Shown here: positions 27,747 to 36,237 of the stretch, piece after piece | Layout: each line of letters begins with the position of its first letter | Numbering within the stretch: position 1 is the first letter of the stretch | Assembly (NCBI GenBank): GCA_019240125.1 | Contig: JAFAYW010000124.1 | Coordinates: forward strand, 1-64,000 | From: Alphaproteobacteria bacterium | Lineage (GTDB): Bacteria; Pseudomonadota; Alphaproteobacteria; ATCC43930; CGMCC-115725 | Direction: 5' to 3' | DNA: 64,000 nt | Program-made: the position numbers and the translations under genes | Notes under the pieces: model-generated | What the model saw: the letters and a program-made list of their open reading frames with translations, nothing else | Told to the model about the DNA's origin: nothing | Database searches by the model: none

Positions 27747-28586
27747 CTAGTCGACTGCCTCGGCAAGGTCGTAGAGGCGCTTTGCAAGCTGGTTCAATTC
27801 CCACCCCCGCGCGAGTGAGGCCGCTTTACCCCAGTTCGGCTGCTTGTCGGGCAGCTGGGGAATAGGAGCCTCTGCATCCATCGTCGCGATGCGGCGAAAC
27901 AGGCGCAGCTGGTCGGCCTGGGCAGCAAAATTCCCGGCGCCGAGTGCCTCTTCGAGCGTCCTGTATTTGCGCAACAGACTCGCCGCGCCCTTCGGACCGA
28001 CACCTTTGGCGCCTGGCAAACCGTCAGACGGGTCACCACGAAGCGCGATGAAATCGGGAACCTGCTCCGGCTCCACGCCATATCGCTCGCGGACCTCGAG
28101 CGGTCCGATCCGCGCCATTTCGCCAGCCTTGATCGGATGCAGGATGGTCGTCTTTGTAGACGCCAGCTGGAACGCGTCTCGATCACCGCTTGCCACCAGA
28201 GCTGTGCCACCGCGCTTTTCCTCCGCCGTGACCCCCGCGGCAAGGAAATCGTCGGCCTCGTATCCGGCTTTCTTGGCAGTGGCGAACCCGCAAGCCGCGA
28301 CAAATTCGGGCAACAGATCGAGCTGGTCGATCAAGTCGTCATCAAACTTGCGGCCCGCCTGATAGCCCGCGAACAATTTCTGGCGGTACGTCGGCGCGCC
28401 GAGCGTGTCCCAGCCGACCAGCACCGCGCGCGGCTGCTCGTTTTCGTAAAGGCGAAGCAGGATGTTGGCAAAGCCGACAATCGCACCGCCGCCACCATTG
28501 CCCTTGCGCTTAATCGTCTTGGGCAGCGCGTGGTAAGCGCGATGCGCGAACGAGTCACCATCGACAATCAATAACGGCCGGCTCAT
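27747..28586 (-). CDS. 5'-3' exonuclease (FEN-like, DNA polymerase I N-domain type)
   Basis: A 279-residue stand-alone flap/5'-3' exonuclease. Metal-site motifs are VDGDSFAHRAYHALP at the N-terminus, YEADDFLA near 115 and SGDRDAFQLA near 135. The helix-two-turn-helix DNA-binding element is FIALRGDPSDGLPGAKGVGPKGAASLL near 185-212. The ATG at 28586 follows GAGGGCGGG and overlaps the end of the AlkB-like gene by four bases (ATGA), so the two are coupled. It probably removes RNA primers or flaps, or acts downstream of damage repair. Confidence 0.92.
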   Translation of the reverse strand: MSRPLLIVDGDSFAHRAYHALPKTIKRKGNGGGGAIVGFANILLRLYENEQPRAVLVGWDTLGAPTYRQKLFAGYQAGRKFDDDLIDQLDLLPEFVAACGFATAKKAGYEADDFLAAGVTAEEKRGGTALVASGDRDAFQLASTKTTILHPIKAGEMARIGPLEVRERYGVEPEQVPDFIALRGDPSDGLPGAKGVGPKGAASLLRKYRTLEEALGAGNFAAQADQLRLFRRIATMDAEAPIPQLPDKQPNWGKAASLARGWELNQLAKRLYDLAEAVD

Positions 28587-29218
28587 CCCGCCCTCATTTC
28601 CTGGCTTCCCTTCTGCTCCGCCGCGGGGGCGCGGAACGTCACCGAATAGCGCAATGTTTCGGGCGGCGGAATACTGTGCTCCCACTCGTGCCGGACCGCT
28701 CCACGCAGGATATAGGCGGAGCGCGGTGCCAGCATCACGGCCTGGCGCTGCCACCCCGTTCCCTGCCGCCGACGCAGGCGGAAGCGGCACGGCGACAGAA
28801 ACGACACACCGATCACATCGCCAAAGACCGGGCGGTCGCGATGCCAGCCGATCCCTGCGCCCGGCTCATATTCAATGACCAGGGCGTGCCTTAGCAGCGC
28901 GGGTGCGATACCGGCGAAAGCGGCAGCACGATCGCGCAACCACTGCAGAAAATCCGGGATCGGCGGCCGCTCACGCACCTGCCGATTTCCGAAATCGTAA
29001 TGCAGCCCGAATGAAACGACGCGCCGCTTTCCGAGATAGCCGTGGAACTCGAACGGCTCGAAATCGATCGCGCCAAAGGCGGCCACAAGCTCGCGCTCTT
29101 CTGCGGGCGAGATGAAGTCGGCGCGGTAACTAAAGCCGGGCGCCGCCGCAACTTCGGGTTCGAGCAGGCTCAGTTGGCGCGGTTCGGCGCGGCGCAAGTT
29201 GGATTGGCGGGCCTCCAT
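28583..29218 (-). CDS. AlkB-like Fe(II)/2-oxoglutarate-dependent dioxygenase
   Basis: A 211-residue protein of the AlkB superfamily. Iron ligands are His126 and Asp128 (GIGWHRDRP) and His181 (HEWEHSI); 2-oxoglutarate contacts are Arg190 and Arg196 (LRYSVTFR). The N-terminal segment with LVAAFGAIDFEPFEFHGYLGKRR matches the shorter, ALKBH-like bacterial group rather than E. coli AlkB. Members demethylate alkylated bases in DNA or RNA or modify proteins. Its four-base overlap with the exonuclease gene suggests a DNA repair unit. Divergent from the ThDP enzyme at 29266. Confidence 0.9.
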   Translation of the reverse strand: MEARQSNLRRAEPRQLSLLEPEVAAAPGFSYRADFISPAEERELVAAFGAIDFEPFEFHGYLGKRRVVSFGLHYDFGNRQVRERPPIPDFLQWLRDRAAAFAGIAPALLRHALVIEYEPGAGIGWHRDRPVFGDVIGVSFLSPCRFRLRRRQGTGWQRQAVMLAPRSAYILRGAVRHEWEHSIPPPETLRYSVTFRAPAAEQKGSQEMRAG

Positions 29219-29265
29219 CCGCCTAATATGGTGCCGCTAACAGAAATCAGGGCAGGGAGCGCGAC

Positions 29266-31053
29266 ATGAGCGACGCAGCGAGCGGTCCGGGAGGCTTGGA
29301 GCGGCCAGTCCTCGCCAATGAGCCGGGCGATTACTGGGGCAGCGATGCGGTCGCGCTGATGTTGCGCGAGTTGCACCTGCCCTTTGTCGCGCTCAACCCT
29401 GGCGCCTCCTATCGCGGCCTGCATGACAGCCTCGTCAACCTGCTCGGCAATACCGAGCCGCAAATGCTGCTGTGCCTGCACGAAGAGCATGCGGTCGCGA
29501 TCGCACATGGCTACGCCAAGGTCAGCGGGCGGCCGATGGGCGCTGTCGTGCACAGCAATGTCGGGCTGATGCATGCAACGATGGCGATGTTCAACGCCTG
29601 GTGCGACCGGGTGCCGGTCTATGTGCTGGGCGCCACCGGGCCGGTCGACGCCGCGAAGCGCCGCCCCTGGATCGACTGGATCCACACCGCGCAGGATCAG
29701 GGCGCGCTAGTCCGCAACTACACGAAATGGGACGACCAGCCCGCCTCGGTGCCGGCCGCCGCGGAGTCGCTGCTGCGTGCCTATCGCATGATGATGACGG
29801 CGCCATGCGGGCCAGTTTACATCTGCCTCGACGCCGCCTTGCAGGAGAGTCGCGTAGGGGCGTTGCCGCCCCTGCCAGACGCGTCGCGCTTTCGGCCGCC
29901 CGCCGCAGCCATTCCCGATCCAGCGGTCGTCGCCGAGGCCACGGCGTTGCTTAACGCGGCCAAGCGGCCGCTCATGATGATCGGCCGGGTATCCCGCGGC
30001 GAGGCCGAATGGCAGCGCCGGGTGCAGTTGGCTAAGGCGCTCGGCGCGGTAGTGCTGACCGACGCCAAGGCGGGCGCCGGCTTCCCATCGCGACATCCCT
30101 TGCAAGGCCCGCCCGCCGGCAACAATCCGAGCGCCGCGGCGTGCGCCATGATCCGCGAGGCAGATGTGATCCTGAGCCTCGACTGGGTGGATTTGGCAGG
30201 TGCCATCAAGGCGGCCTGTGGTGATCAGCCGCTTGCCGCCAAGGTAACCTCGGCATCGCTCGATCACCTGATCCATAACGGCTGGAGCATGGATTATCAG
30301 GGACTGCCGCCAGTCGATGTGCATCTTGCCGTCGAGCCGGACATTGCCGTCGCGGCCTTGTTGCCGGCGATAAAGCGCCGCGAGGAGGCGTGGCCGGGGC
30401 GCACCCCCTCCCCGGCCATTCAGCTCCCCGCGCCGGCCGGCGAAACCATCGCGCCACTAATGTTGCCAGCGGCATTGCGCGAGGTGCTGGGCTCACGGCC
30501 AGCCTGCCTGATCCGCTATCCGCTCGCCTGGACCAATGACACCTGGGAGGTGGCGCATCCGCTCGATGCTCTCGGCGGCGATGGCGGCGGCGGGATTGGC
30601 GGCGGCCCTGGCATGGCGGTCGGGGCGGCCCTGGCATTACGCGGCTCGGGCCGGCTAGCGGTCGCGGTGCTCGGCGATGGCGATTTCCTGATGGGGGTCA
30701 CCGCAATCTGGACGGCGGTGCATTACAAGGTGCCGCTGCTGATCGTGGTGTCGAACAACAACTCGTTCTTCAACGATGAACTGCACCAGGACCGCATGGC
30801 GCGTCAGCGCAATCGCCCGGTCGCCAATCGCTGGATCGGACAGCGCATCGCCGACCCGGAGCCTGACCTCGGCATGCTCGCCCGCGCGCAAGGTGCGGAA
30901 GGATTTGGCCCAATCCGCCGCCCCGAAGAGTTAGTCACAGCCTTGCGAAACGCGATCCGTTGTGTCGATGCCGGTGGCGTCGCGGTCGTCGATGTGCGGG
31001 TGGAGGCGGGATACGCGCCCGTGGATAACGCAGCTGTGACCCGAGGAGGGTGA
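29266..31053 (+). CDS. thiamine diphosphate-dependent enzyme (acetolactate synthase large subunit-like)
   Basis: A 595-residue ThDP enzyme with the three usual domains. The N-terminal PYR domain has the activating Glu in LCLHEEHAVAIAHGYAKVSG (about 69-88). The middle domain (about 205-350) binds no visible FAD motif. The C-terminal PP domain has GDGDFLMGVTAIWTAVHY and the metal ligands in SNNNSFFNDE (about 465-505). A Gly-rich GGDGGGGIGGGPGMAVG precedes it. Relatives include acetolactate synthase, benzoylformate decarboxylase and oxalyl-CoA decarboxylase; which reaction applies is unclear. A GCAGGGAG ribosome binding site precedes the ATG. Confidence 0.9.
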   Translation: MSDAASGPGGLERPVLANEPGDYWGSDAVALMLRELHLPFVALNPGASYRGLHDSLVNLLGNTEPQMLLCLHEEHAVAIAHGYAKVSGRPMGAVVHSNVGLMHATMAMFNAWCDRVPVYVLGATGPVDAAKRRPWIDWIHTAQDQGALVRNYTKWDDQPASVPAAAESLLRAYRMMMTAPCGPVYICLDAALQESRVGALPPLPDASRFRPPAAAIPDPAVVAEATALLNAAKRPLMMIGRVSRGEAEWQRRVQLAKALGAVVLTDAKAGAGFPSRHPLQGPPAGNNPSAAACAMIREADVILSLDWVDLAGAIKAACGDQPLAAKVTSASLDHLIHNGWSMDYQGLPPVDVHLAVEPDIAVAALLPAIKRREEAWPGRTPSPAIQLPAPAGETIAPLMLPAALREVLGSRPACLIRYPLAWTNDTWEVAHPLDALGGDGGGGIGGGPGMAVGAALALRGSGRLAVAVLGDGDFLMGVTAIWTAVHYKVPLLIVVSNNNSFFNDELHQDRMARQRNRPVANRWIGQRIADPEPDLGMLARAQGAEGFGPIRRPEELVTALRNAIRCVDAGGVAVVDVRVEAGYAPVDNAAVTRGG

Positions 31054-31141
31054 GGAATGATGCTTAATTGGGCTCAAACGCTGGCATGGATTTTCCGGTA
31101 GAGGCATATAATCGCCATCTAAACCAACGGTGGAGGCGTAT

Positions 31142-31363
31142 ATGCGTGCAGCGTTGTTGGCGTCGGTGACTGCGATCGGCGTGTTGGGTTTGACGGCGGC
31201 AAGCCAAGCGGCGCCGAGCGCGGTTCATGGGCTCGGCATCGGAACGCCCGCGCCGGGCATCGAGCAGGTGCGCGGCGGCTGTGGGCCAGGATTTCACCCG
31301 CAGGGATGGCGCGACCGCTGGGGTTACTGGCACCGCCGGTGCGTTCCCAATCGTTGGTGGTAA
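31142..31363 (+). CDS. small exported GCG...CVPN-type protein
   Basis: A 73-residue secreted protein. A signal peptide (about 1-23, ending ASQA) leads to a mature peptide of about 50 residues containing GCGPGFHP and ending WHRRCVPNRWW. Two cysteines are placed as in the alphaproteobacterial GCG_CRPN group of tiny exported proteins, whose function is unknown. The ATG at 31142 has GTGGAGG upstream. It is followed by a strong terminator, so it is probably transcribed alone. Confidence 0.75.
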   Translation: MRAALLASVTAIGVLGLTAASQAAPSAVHGLGIGTPAPGIEQVRGGCGPGFHPQGWRDRWGYWHRRCVPNRWW

Positions 31364-31392
31364 ACGCCCCACGACAACTTGAACGCCAACGA

Positions 31393-31423
31393 CAAGCCCG
31401 GGATTTCCCGGGCTTGTTTCTTT
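31393..31423 (+). terminator. Rho-independent terminator
   Basis: Perfect 10-bp stem CAAGCCCGGG (31393-31402) and CCCGGGCTTG (31407-31416) around ATTT, followed by TTTCTTT. It ends transcription from the small exported protein gene and lies between it and the convergent low-complexity gene. Confidence 0.9.
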
Positions 31424-31448
31424 GCTGAAGCAGCTTGAGCGTCAGCAC

Positions 31449-32186
31449 TCAGTGGCGGTGACCACCGCCACCGCCACCCGCATGGAAGCCGGCGCCGCCA
31501 TGCCCGAACCCGCCGCCAAATCCTCCGCCATGGACGCCGCCCCCGGGGAAGCCTCCAAATCCGCCGGCTAGATGCGGGCTACCGGCCCGGCCACCGCCAT
31601 GGGCAAACCCGCCACTCCAGTGGCCTCCGCTGACACGGCCTCGCCAATCGCCGCCATGCCCCCAGCCGCCGCCCCAATCCCAGGCACCAAACCCGACCTC
31701 GAAGGGATCATAGGCGTACTGATCGTACCAACCCGGATACGCCCCGGAATTATAGCTGTAAGCCGGTGTGTATCCGTAGGGATCGGCTGAGCCGTAGGTG
31801 CCATAAGATTGCGTAGTGTATGGGGAGGTGTATTGGGGATAGTACTGACAGTAATAAGCGTTGTAATTCGGATACTGGCAGTACGGATTGGCAGTTGTTG
31901 CCGTTTGATATTGATATGGCTGGGCGGCCTGGTACTGATAGCCCGATTGATATGCCTGCGCGCTATTGGCAGGGTACTGATAACCGGGTTGGTACGCCTG
32001 AGTAATGGTGGCCGGGTATTGGTAGGCCGGTTGGTACTGCGTATTGCTGGTCGGGTACGGGTAGGCTGGCTGAAGGGCTTGGGCACTGGCAGGAGCGCTG
32101 CAGATGACCCCGGCCGCTATCATCCCGGCAGCCGCGGTAGTCCCAATGGTAAGCATTCGACGTAAGCGCGGGATCAAGCGAGGCAT
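31449..32186 (-). CDS. exported Tyr/Gln/Pro- and Gly/His-rich low-complexity protein
   Basis: A 245-residue exported protein of very biased composition. A signal peptide (about 1-36, ending APASAQA) is followed by about 100 residues of imperfect repeats of the form AYQ-x-x-YQYPA (aromatic, Gln, Pro), then a Tyr-rich section, then from residue about 165 a Gly/His/Phe-rich tail ending GGGGGGHRH. There is no recognised domain. The first half resembles adhesive or phase-separating Tyr/Gln repeats and the second a Gly-rich metal-binding tail, but both are composition-based guesses. The ATG at 32186 has AAAGGTG nine bases upstream. Confidence 0.75.
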   Translation of the reverse strand: MPRLIPRLRRMLTIGTTAAAGMIAAGVICSAPASAQALQPAYPYPTSNTQYQPAYQYPATITQAYQPGYQYPANSAQAYQSGYQYQAAQPYQYQTATTANPYCQYPNYNAYYCQYYPQYTSPYTTQSYGTYGSADPYGYTPAYSYNSGAYPGWYDQYAYDPFEVGFGAWDWGGGWGHGGDWRGRVSGGHWSGGFAHGGGRAGSPHLAGGFGGFPGGGVHGGGFGGGFGHGGAGFHAGGGGGGHRH

Positions 32187-32412
32187 GGGCGAGGCACCTT
32201 TGAACGGTATGGGCTGGACAGTATTGGTGCTTAGCAAACCATTATAATCACGGCCTGTTTTCGATAGATCGCTTAAGCTCAACAAGACGCTTCTAATAAA
32301 CCCGTTACGATTATAACGTAGAGTAAATTCTCTTTTCTTGCGCTCATGATGCTGCACAACCATTTGATGAGACGACGCAGCCACTATGTTGCTGCGGATT
32401 CGGGAGCTTTAG

Positions 32413-32871
32413 ATGTTTCGCTTCGTGCTGCTGTTCGCGGTAGCCATGGGACTTGCTGGGTCACCGGCCTCAGCCGCGTCCGAGGTGGCGGCAAATCCCA
32501 ATATCGCGCGGGTGTGGTTTCTCTGGCCATCGGATTTGGCACCGAGCTACGACACCGGCGCCACGCCGACCATCTATGTCAACGGGCGGCCGCTTGCTGT
32601 CATTCGTGGTGGCACCGCGTTTTATCGAGATTTCCCAGCGGGTACCTACGGGCTGTCGATCGATGCCTACGGTACTGAAACCGGGCAGGTCGAAACCGTC
32701 CGACTGATGCCGGGAACGCAGACCTTTCTGCAGGTACAGTATGACCGTACTTGGGAACATGGCTATGTCGGCGGCCGGGGGATGACGGCGTTCAGCTTCT
32801 TCATCACACCGATGTCGGCGCAACTTGCCGCGGCTTATCTGCCGACGATGACCAATCTCGGCCCACGCTGA
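32413..32871 (+). CDS. exported DUF2846-like protein
   Basis: A 152-residue secreted protein. The signal peptide is about 1-22 (SPASA). The mature part has ARVWFLWPSD, a strand pair TPTIYVNGRPLAVI, then FYRDFPAGTYGLSIDAYG and LMPGTQTFLQVQYD, the small beta-sandwich order of DUF2846-like proteins (often lipoproteins, but no lipobox Cys here). Function unknown. The 226-bp region upstream, shared with the divergent low-complexity gene, is AT-rich and probably holds both promoters. Confidence 0.72.
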   Translation: MFRFVLLFAVAMGLAGSPASAASEVAANPNIARVWFLWPSDLAPSYDTGATPTIYVNGRPLAVIRGGTAFYRDFPAGTYGLSIDAYGTETGQVETVRLMPGTQTFLQVQYDRTWEHGYVGGRGMTAFSFFITPMSAQLAAAYLPTMTNLGPR

Positions 32872-32936
32872 ACCCTTCCGCCGGACGCTGTCTCGTATAA
32901 TGCTGGTGCCAGATAACCGGCCGTAAGGGACACGCG

Positions 32937-33356
32937 ATGAGCAATCCGGCATTCAGTTTCGATCACGTTCACATTATCAGCGAAGACCCGCATGCCTCGG
33001 CGCGCTGGTACGTCGACATGCTCGGGGCGACGATCGCCCGCGACACGATCGCCCGGGGCGCCCCGCAGATCTTTGTCGAACTCGGCGGCATGACGATCCT
33101 GATCCGCGGCAAACGGCCGGGTGAAGCGCCGGCCACACCGCGCGCGATCCGCCCCTTCTCAGACTATTCCAGCCACGACGAATGGGGCACCGACCATTTC
33201 GGCTTTATGTACAAGGGCGACCTCGCCGAGTTTTGCGAGGAATTGCGCGCTAAGGGCGTGAAATTCCCCGTTGAACTCAAGGGCGGCGTTGGCGGCACCC
33301 CGCTCTGCTACATCTCCGCCCCGGATGGAGTCAGCATTGAACTGATGCAGCGCTGA
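32937..33356 (+). CDS. VOC family (glyoxalase/dioxygenase-fold) protein
   Basis: A 139-residue vicinal-oxygen-chelate protein with two beta-alpha-beta-beta-beta modules. Likely metal ligands are His10 in FDHVHI, His in WGTDHFGF (about residue 83) and Glu in SIELMQR at the C-terminus. Members include glyoxalase I, extradiol dioxygenases and epimerases, and substrate is not readable here. Its end lies 18 bp from the convergent acyl-CoA-dehydrogenase-like gene. Confidence 0.88.
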   Translation: MSNPAFSFDHVHIISEDPHASARWYVDMLGATIARDTIARGAPQIFVELGGMTILIRGKRPGEAPATPRAIRPFSDYSSHDEWGTDHFGFMYKGDLAEFCEELRAKGVKFPVELKGGVGGTPLCYISAPDGVSIELMQR

Positions 33357-33374
33357 CGCCGCCCGCTACACGGC

Positions 33375-34577
33375 TTAGATAAAGCGCAGCTCGACATCCT
33401 TACCCAGCAGGTGCTTGCCGATATTCTCGAAATGGCTGGCACGCCCCTGCAGATGCTGCGACACGGTATGCGCATCGCGGAACCGCCGCTGGAACAGATT
33501 GTCGGCAAAGATCGAGGTGGTGCCCGCCATCTCGTAGAGATGGTTGGCCACGGCCGTCGCGGTGCGGATGGCCGAGGTGCCGGCGGCGCGGATGCGCACG
33601 CGCTGATGAATGGTCGGCGCTTCCTGGGTCAACAGCGTCTCCTCAACCTCGCGCAGGTTCTGCACCATGAAGATGCGGGCTGATTCGAGCTTCGTATAAG
33701 CCTCGGCGACACCGGCTTGCACCAGCGCGTTATCGGCCAGCGAATTACGGGTCCAGCGCGCCACTTTTTTCGTCGCAAGCTCGATAAAGCTGTCGAGCAT
33801 GCCGCGGGCGTTGCCGAGCGCCACCGACCCGAACCCCGACGCATAGAGGCTGCTGGCGGTGAAACGATAGGGAATGCCCTGTTTCAGCCGCTCGGCATCG
33901 GGCCAGCGCGTCAGGGTGGTGATCGTGAACTGGTCCGGCACGAAGACATCATTGAGGACGTAGCGGTCGCTGCCGGTGCCGCGCAACCCCAGCACGTCCC
34001 ATACATCGACGACCGTCGCCGCCGATTTCGGGACCAGCAGCGTACGCTCCGCCGGCTGCCCTTTTTCGTCCTTTAGCGGGTCGCCATCTGCTCCGACGAC
34101 CGGACAATGTGCGCCGAGCCAGGTGGCATGGTGACAGCCGCTGCCGAAATCCCAGGTGCCGCTGACGCGATAGCCGCCCGGCACACGCACCGCCTTGCAG
34201 TCGCTCGAGGAACCCCACGCCAGCGCCGAGCCGGGCTTGCCGAGCACTTCGCGCGCCGCTTCGGGATTGAGATACATGGCGGAAATCGCGCACACATTCA
34301 TCTGGCTGAGGCACCAGGCGGTGCTAGCGTCGCCACGAGCGATCGCCTCGATGACCTGCACATAGGTCGAAAGCGGCGCTTCGCCGCCATCGAGCCAACG
34401 CGGCACAAACAGCCGGAACAGCCCAGCCTGGTGCAGTGCCGAGACGACTTGAGGGGTCAGTTCACGCTGCGCCTCGATTTCCGGCGCTGCGGCCGCGATC
34501 ATCGGAGCCAGTGCGCGGGCGCGGGCGACATAATCGCTTCCGCTCTGCTGCGCATCGAAAATCGGCAAGTCGTTCAT
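33375..34577 (-). CDS. acyl-CoA dehydrogenase family protein, flavin monooxygenase-like
   Basis: A 400-residue protein of the acyl-CoA dehydrogenase fold, closer to the two-component monooxygenase branch (HsaA, DszC/SfnB, hydroxylase types) than to true fatty-acid dehydrogenases: LTPQVVSALHQAGLFRLFVPRWLDGG at the N-terminus, ARGDASTAWCLSQMN near 85, and GYRVSGTWDFGSGCHHATWLGA near 130-155. The usual catalytic Glu of dehydrogenases is not evident. Such enzymes need FMNH2 or FADH2 from a partner reductase, not seen nearby. Divergent from the NtaA/DmoA-type gene, consistent with a flavin-dependent degradation locus. Confidence 0.85.
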   Translation of the reverse strand: MNDLPIFDAQQSGSDYVARARALAPMIAAAAPEIEAQRELTPQVVSALHQAGLFRLFVPRWLDGGEAPLSTYVQVIEAIARGDASTAWCLSQMNVCAISAMYLNPEAAREVLGKPGSALAWGSSSDCKAVRVPGGYRVSGTWDFGSGCHHATWLGAHCPVVGADGDPLKDEKGQPAERTLLVPKSAATVVDVWDVLGLRGTGSDRYVLNDVFVPDQFTITTLTRWPDAERLKQGIPYRFTASSLYASGFGSVALGNARGMLDSFIELATKKVARWTRNSLADNALVQAGVAEAYTKLESARIFMVQNLREVEETLLTQEAPTIHQRVRIRAAGTSAIRTATAVANHLYEMAGTTSIFADNLFQRRFRDAHTVSQHLQGRASHFENIGKHLLGKDVELRFI

Positions 34578-34781
34578 CTACGTGTCCTCACTCCTGCACT
34601 GGCAATCCGCCGACTGCCATCTCACCGGCCCCGAATTGCTATCGCCTTGATCTCTATCAAAGACCGGGCCGTTCATCCAATGCCGAGGACATGTACCAGA
34701 CAGCACTGGGATGGCGGCTTGCTCACAGCGCCCTGGCGCTTCTAGGCTGTGGCCGGGTCGATCGCGGCGAGGAGGGACGTC

Positions 34782-36104
34782 ATGAGCCGGCAGCTGCACC
34801 TCAATCTTTTTTTCCACAGCCGCGGGCACCATGAGGCCTCCTGGCGCCATCCCCAGACGTCACCCTATCCGCTAACCGATATCCGCTATTATCAAGACCT
34901 TGCACAGCGCGCCGAGGCAGCGAAGTTCGACTCCATCTTCCTCGCCGACCAACTGGCGCTCGGCGATGACGTGGCGCAGGCGGCGCGCACCTGGCTGGAG
35001 CCAATTACGGTACTGGCCTCTCTTGCCGTGTCGACCAGCCGGATTGGTCTGATCGCGACGGCTTCAACCACCTATACCGAGCCGTTCAATCTGGCGCGGC
35101 AATTCGCCTCGGTCGACCACATCAGCAATGGCCGTGCCGCGTGGAACATCGTGACCTCCTGGCTGGCGACGGCGGCGCGCAATTTCGGCGGCGCCGGCCA
35201 GGTCAGCCACGCCGACCGCTATGCCCGCGGCGAAGAGTTCATGACCGTCGTCAAGGCGCTGTGGGACAGCTGGGCGCCGGACGCGATAGCTGACGATCGC
35301 GCCGGCGGCCTTTACGCCCACGGCGAGCGCATCCGGCCGATCAATCATCGCGGCGATTTCTACCAGGTCGCCGGCCCGCTCAACACGCCGTGCTGCCCTC
35401 AGGGCCGGCCGGTGCTGGTGCAGGCGGGGTCGTCAGATACCGGCCGCCGCTTCGCCGCGCGCCACGCCGAAGCTGTGTTCACCGCGCATATGGCCAAGGA
35501 AACTGCGCAGGAGTTCTACACCGACCTCAAGCAGCTCGCCGCCGCCGAGGGCCGCAAGCCGGAGCAGGTGCTGATCCTGCCGGGGCTTAGCCCGATGATC
35601 GCCGGCACCGAGGCCGAGGCCCAGTGCCTGTTGCGCGAAACCAACGACCTGGCCGACCCCGAAGTTGGCCGCAAGCGGCTGTCCGGCCGTTTCGGCGGCC
35701 ACGATTTCTCGCACCTGCCGTTGGACAAGCCGCTCTCTCCCGATGACTTTCCCGAGCCCGGCACGGTACAGGCGGCGCGCAGCCGCACCGAAGTCATCAT
35801 CAACCTGGTGCGACGCGACAGGCTGACCCTGCGCCAGCTCCTCGGCTATCTCGCCGGCGCGCGCGGCCACTACGTCACCGCCGGGACGCCGGAGCAGATC
35901 GCCGATCTGATGGAGGACTGGTTCAAGGAAGGCGCCGCCGACGGCTTCAACGTGATGCCGCCGCTCCTGCCGCTGCAATTCGAGGTGTTCGCGACAGAGG
36001 TCGTGCCTCTTCTGCAACGTCGAGGCCTGTTCCGCACCGAATATGAAGGCACGATGCTGCGCGATCATTACGGCCTTGAGCAGCCCGCAAGCCAATTTGC
36101 CTGA
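34782..36104 (+). CDS. NtaA/DmoA family FMN-dependent monooxygenase
   Basis: A 440-residue luciferase-like monooxygenase of the NtaA/SnaA/DmoA branch. Typical features are HLNLFFHSRGHHEASWRHP at the N-terminus, FDSIFLADQLAL near 45, SRIGLIATASTTYTEPFNLARQFASVDHISNGRAAWNIVTS (about 88-128), and NTPCCPQGRPVLVQAGSSDTGRRFAARHAEAVFTAH near 205. Relatives oxidise nitrilotriacetate, dimethyl sulfide or similar compounds with reduced FMN. GAGGAGGG precedes the ATG at 34782. Confidence 0.9.
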   Translation: MSRQLHLNLFFHSRGHHEASWRHPQTSPYPLTDIRYYQDLAQRAEAAKFDSIFLADQLALGDDVAQAARTWLEPITVLASLAVSTSRIGLIATASTTYTEPFNLARQFASVDHISNGRAAWNIVTSWLATAARNFGGAGQVSHADRYARGEEFMTVVKALWDSWAPDAIADDRAGGLYAHGERIRPINHRGDFYQVAGPLNTPCCPQGRPVLVQAGSSDTGRRFAARHAEAVFTAHMAKETAQEFYTDLKQLAAAEGRKPEQVLILPGLSPMIAGTEAEAQCLLRETNDLADPEVGRKRLSGRFGGHDFSHLPLDKPLSPDDFPEPGTVQAARSRTEVIINLVRRDRLTLRQLLGYLAGARGHYVTAGTPEQIADLMEDWFKEGAADGFNVMPPLLPLQFEVFATEVVPLLQRRGLFRTEYEGTMLRDHYGLEQPASQFA

Positions 36105-36111
36105 TTAGATC

Positions 36112-36128
36112 ATGGCGTGGTGCGCCAT
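36112..36128. terminator. small hairpin between convergent genes
   Basis: ATGGCG (36112-36117), TGGTG, CGCCAT (36123-36128), directly after the NtaA/DmoA-type stop codon. No T-tract, weak evidence for termination. Confidence 0.3.
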
Positions 36129-36237
36129 TCACAGCGCAGCAACGTAAGCGCCGCGCAAGATCCCACTGACGCTCATTCCAGTCGTCATGCGGATGGGCAG
36201 GCGTCATCCCGCCGCCCTTCCGAATGCGCGGCGATTG

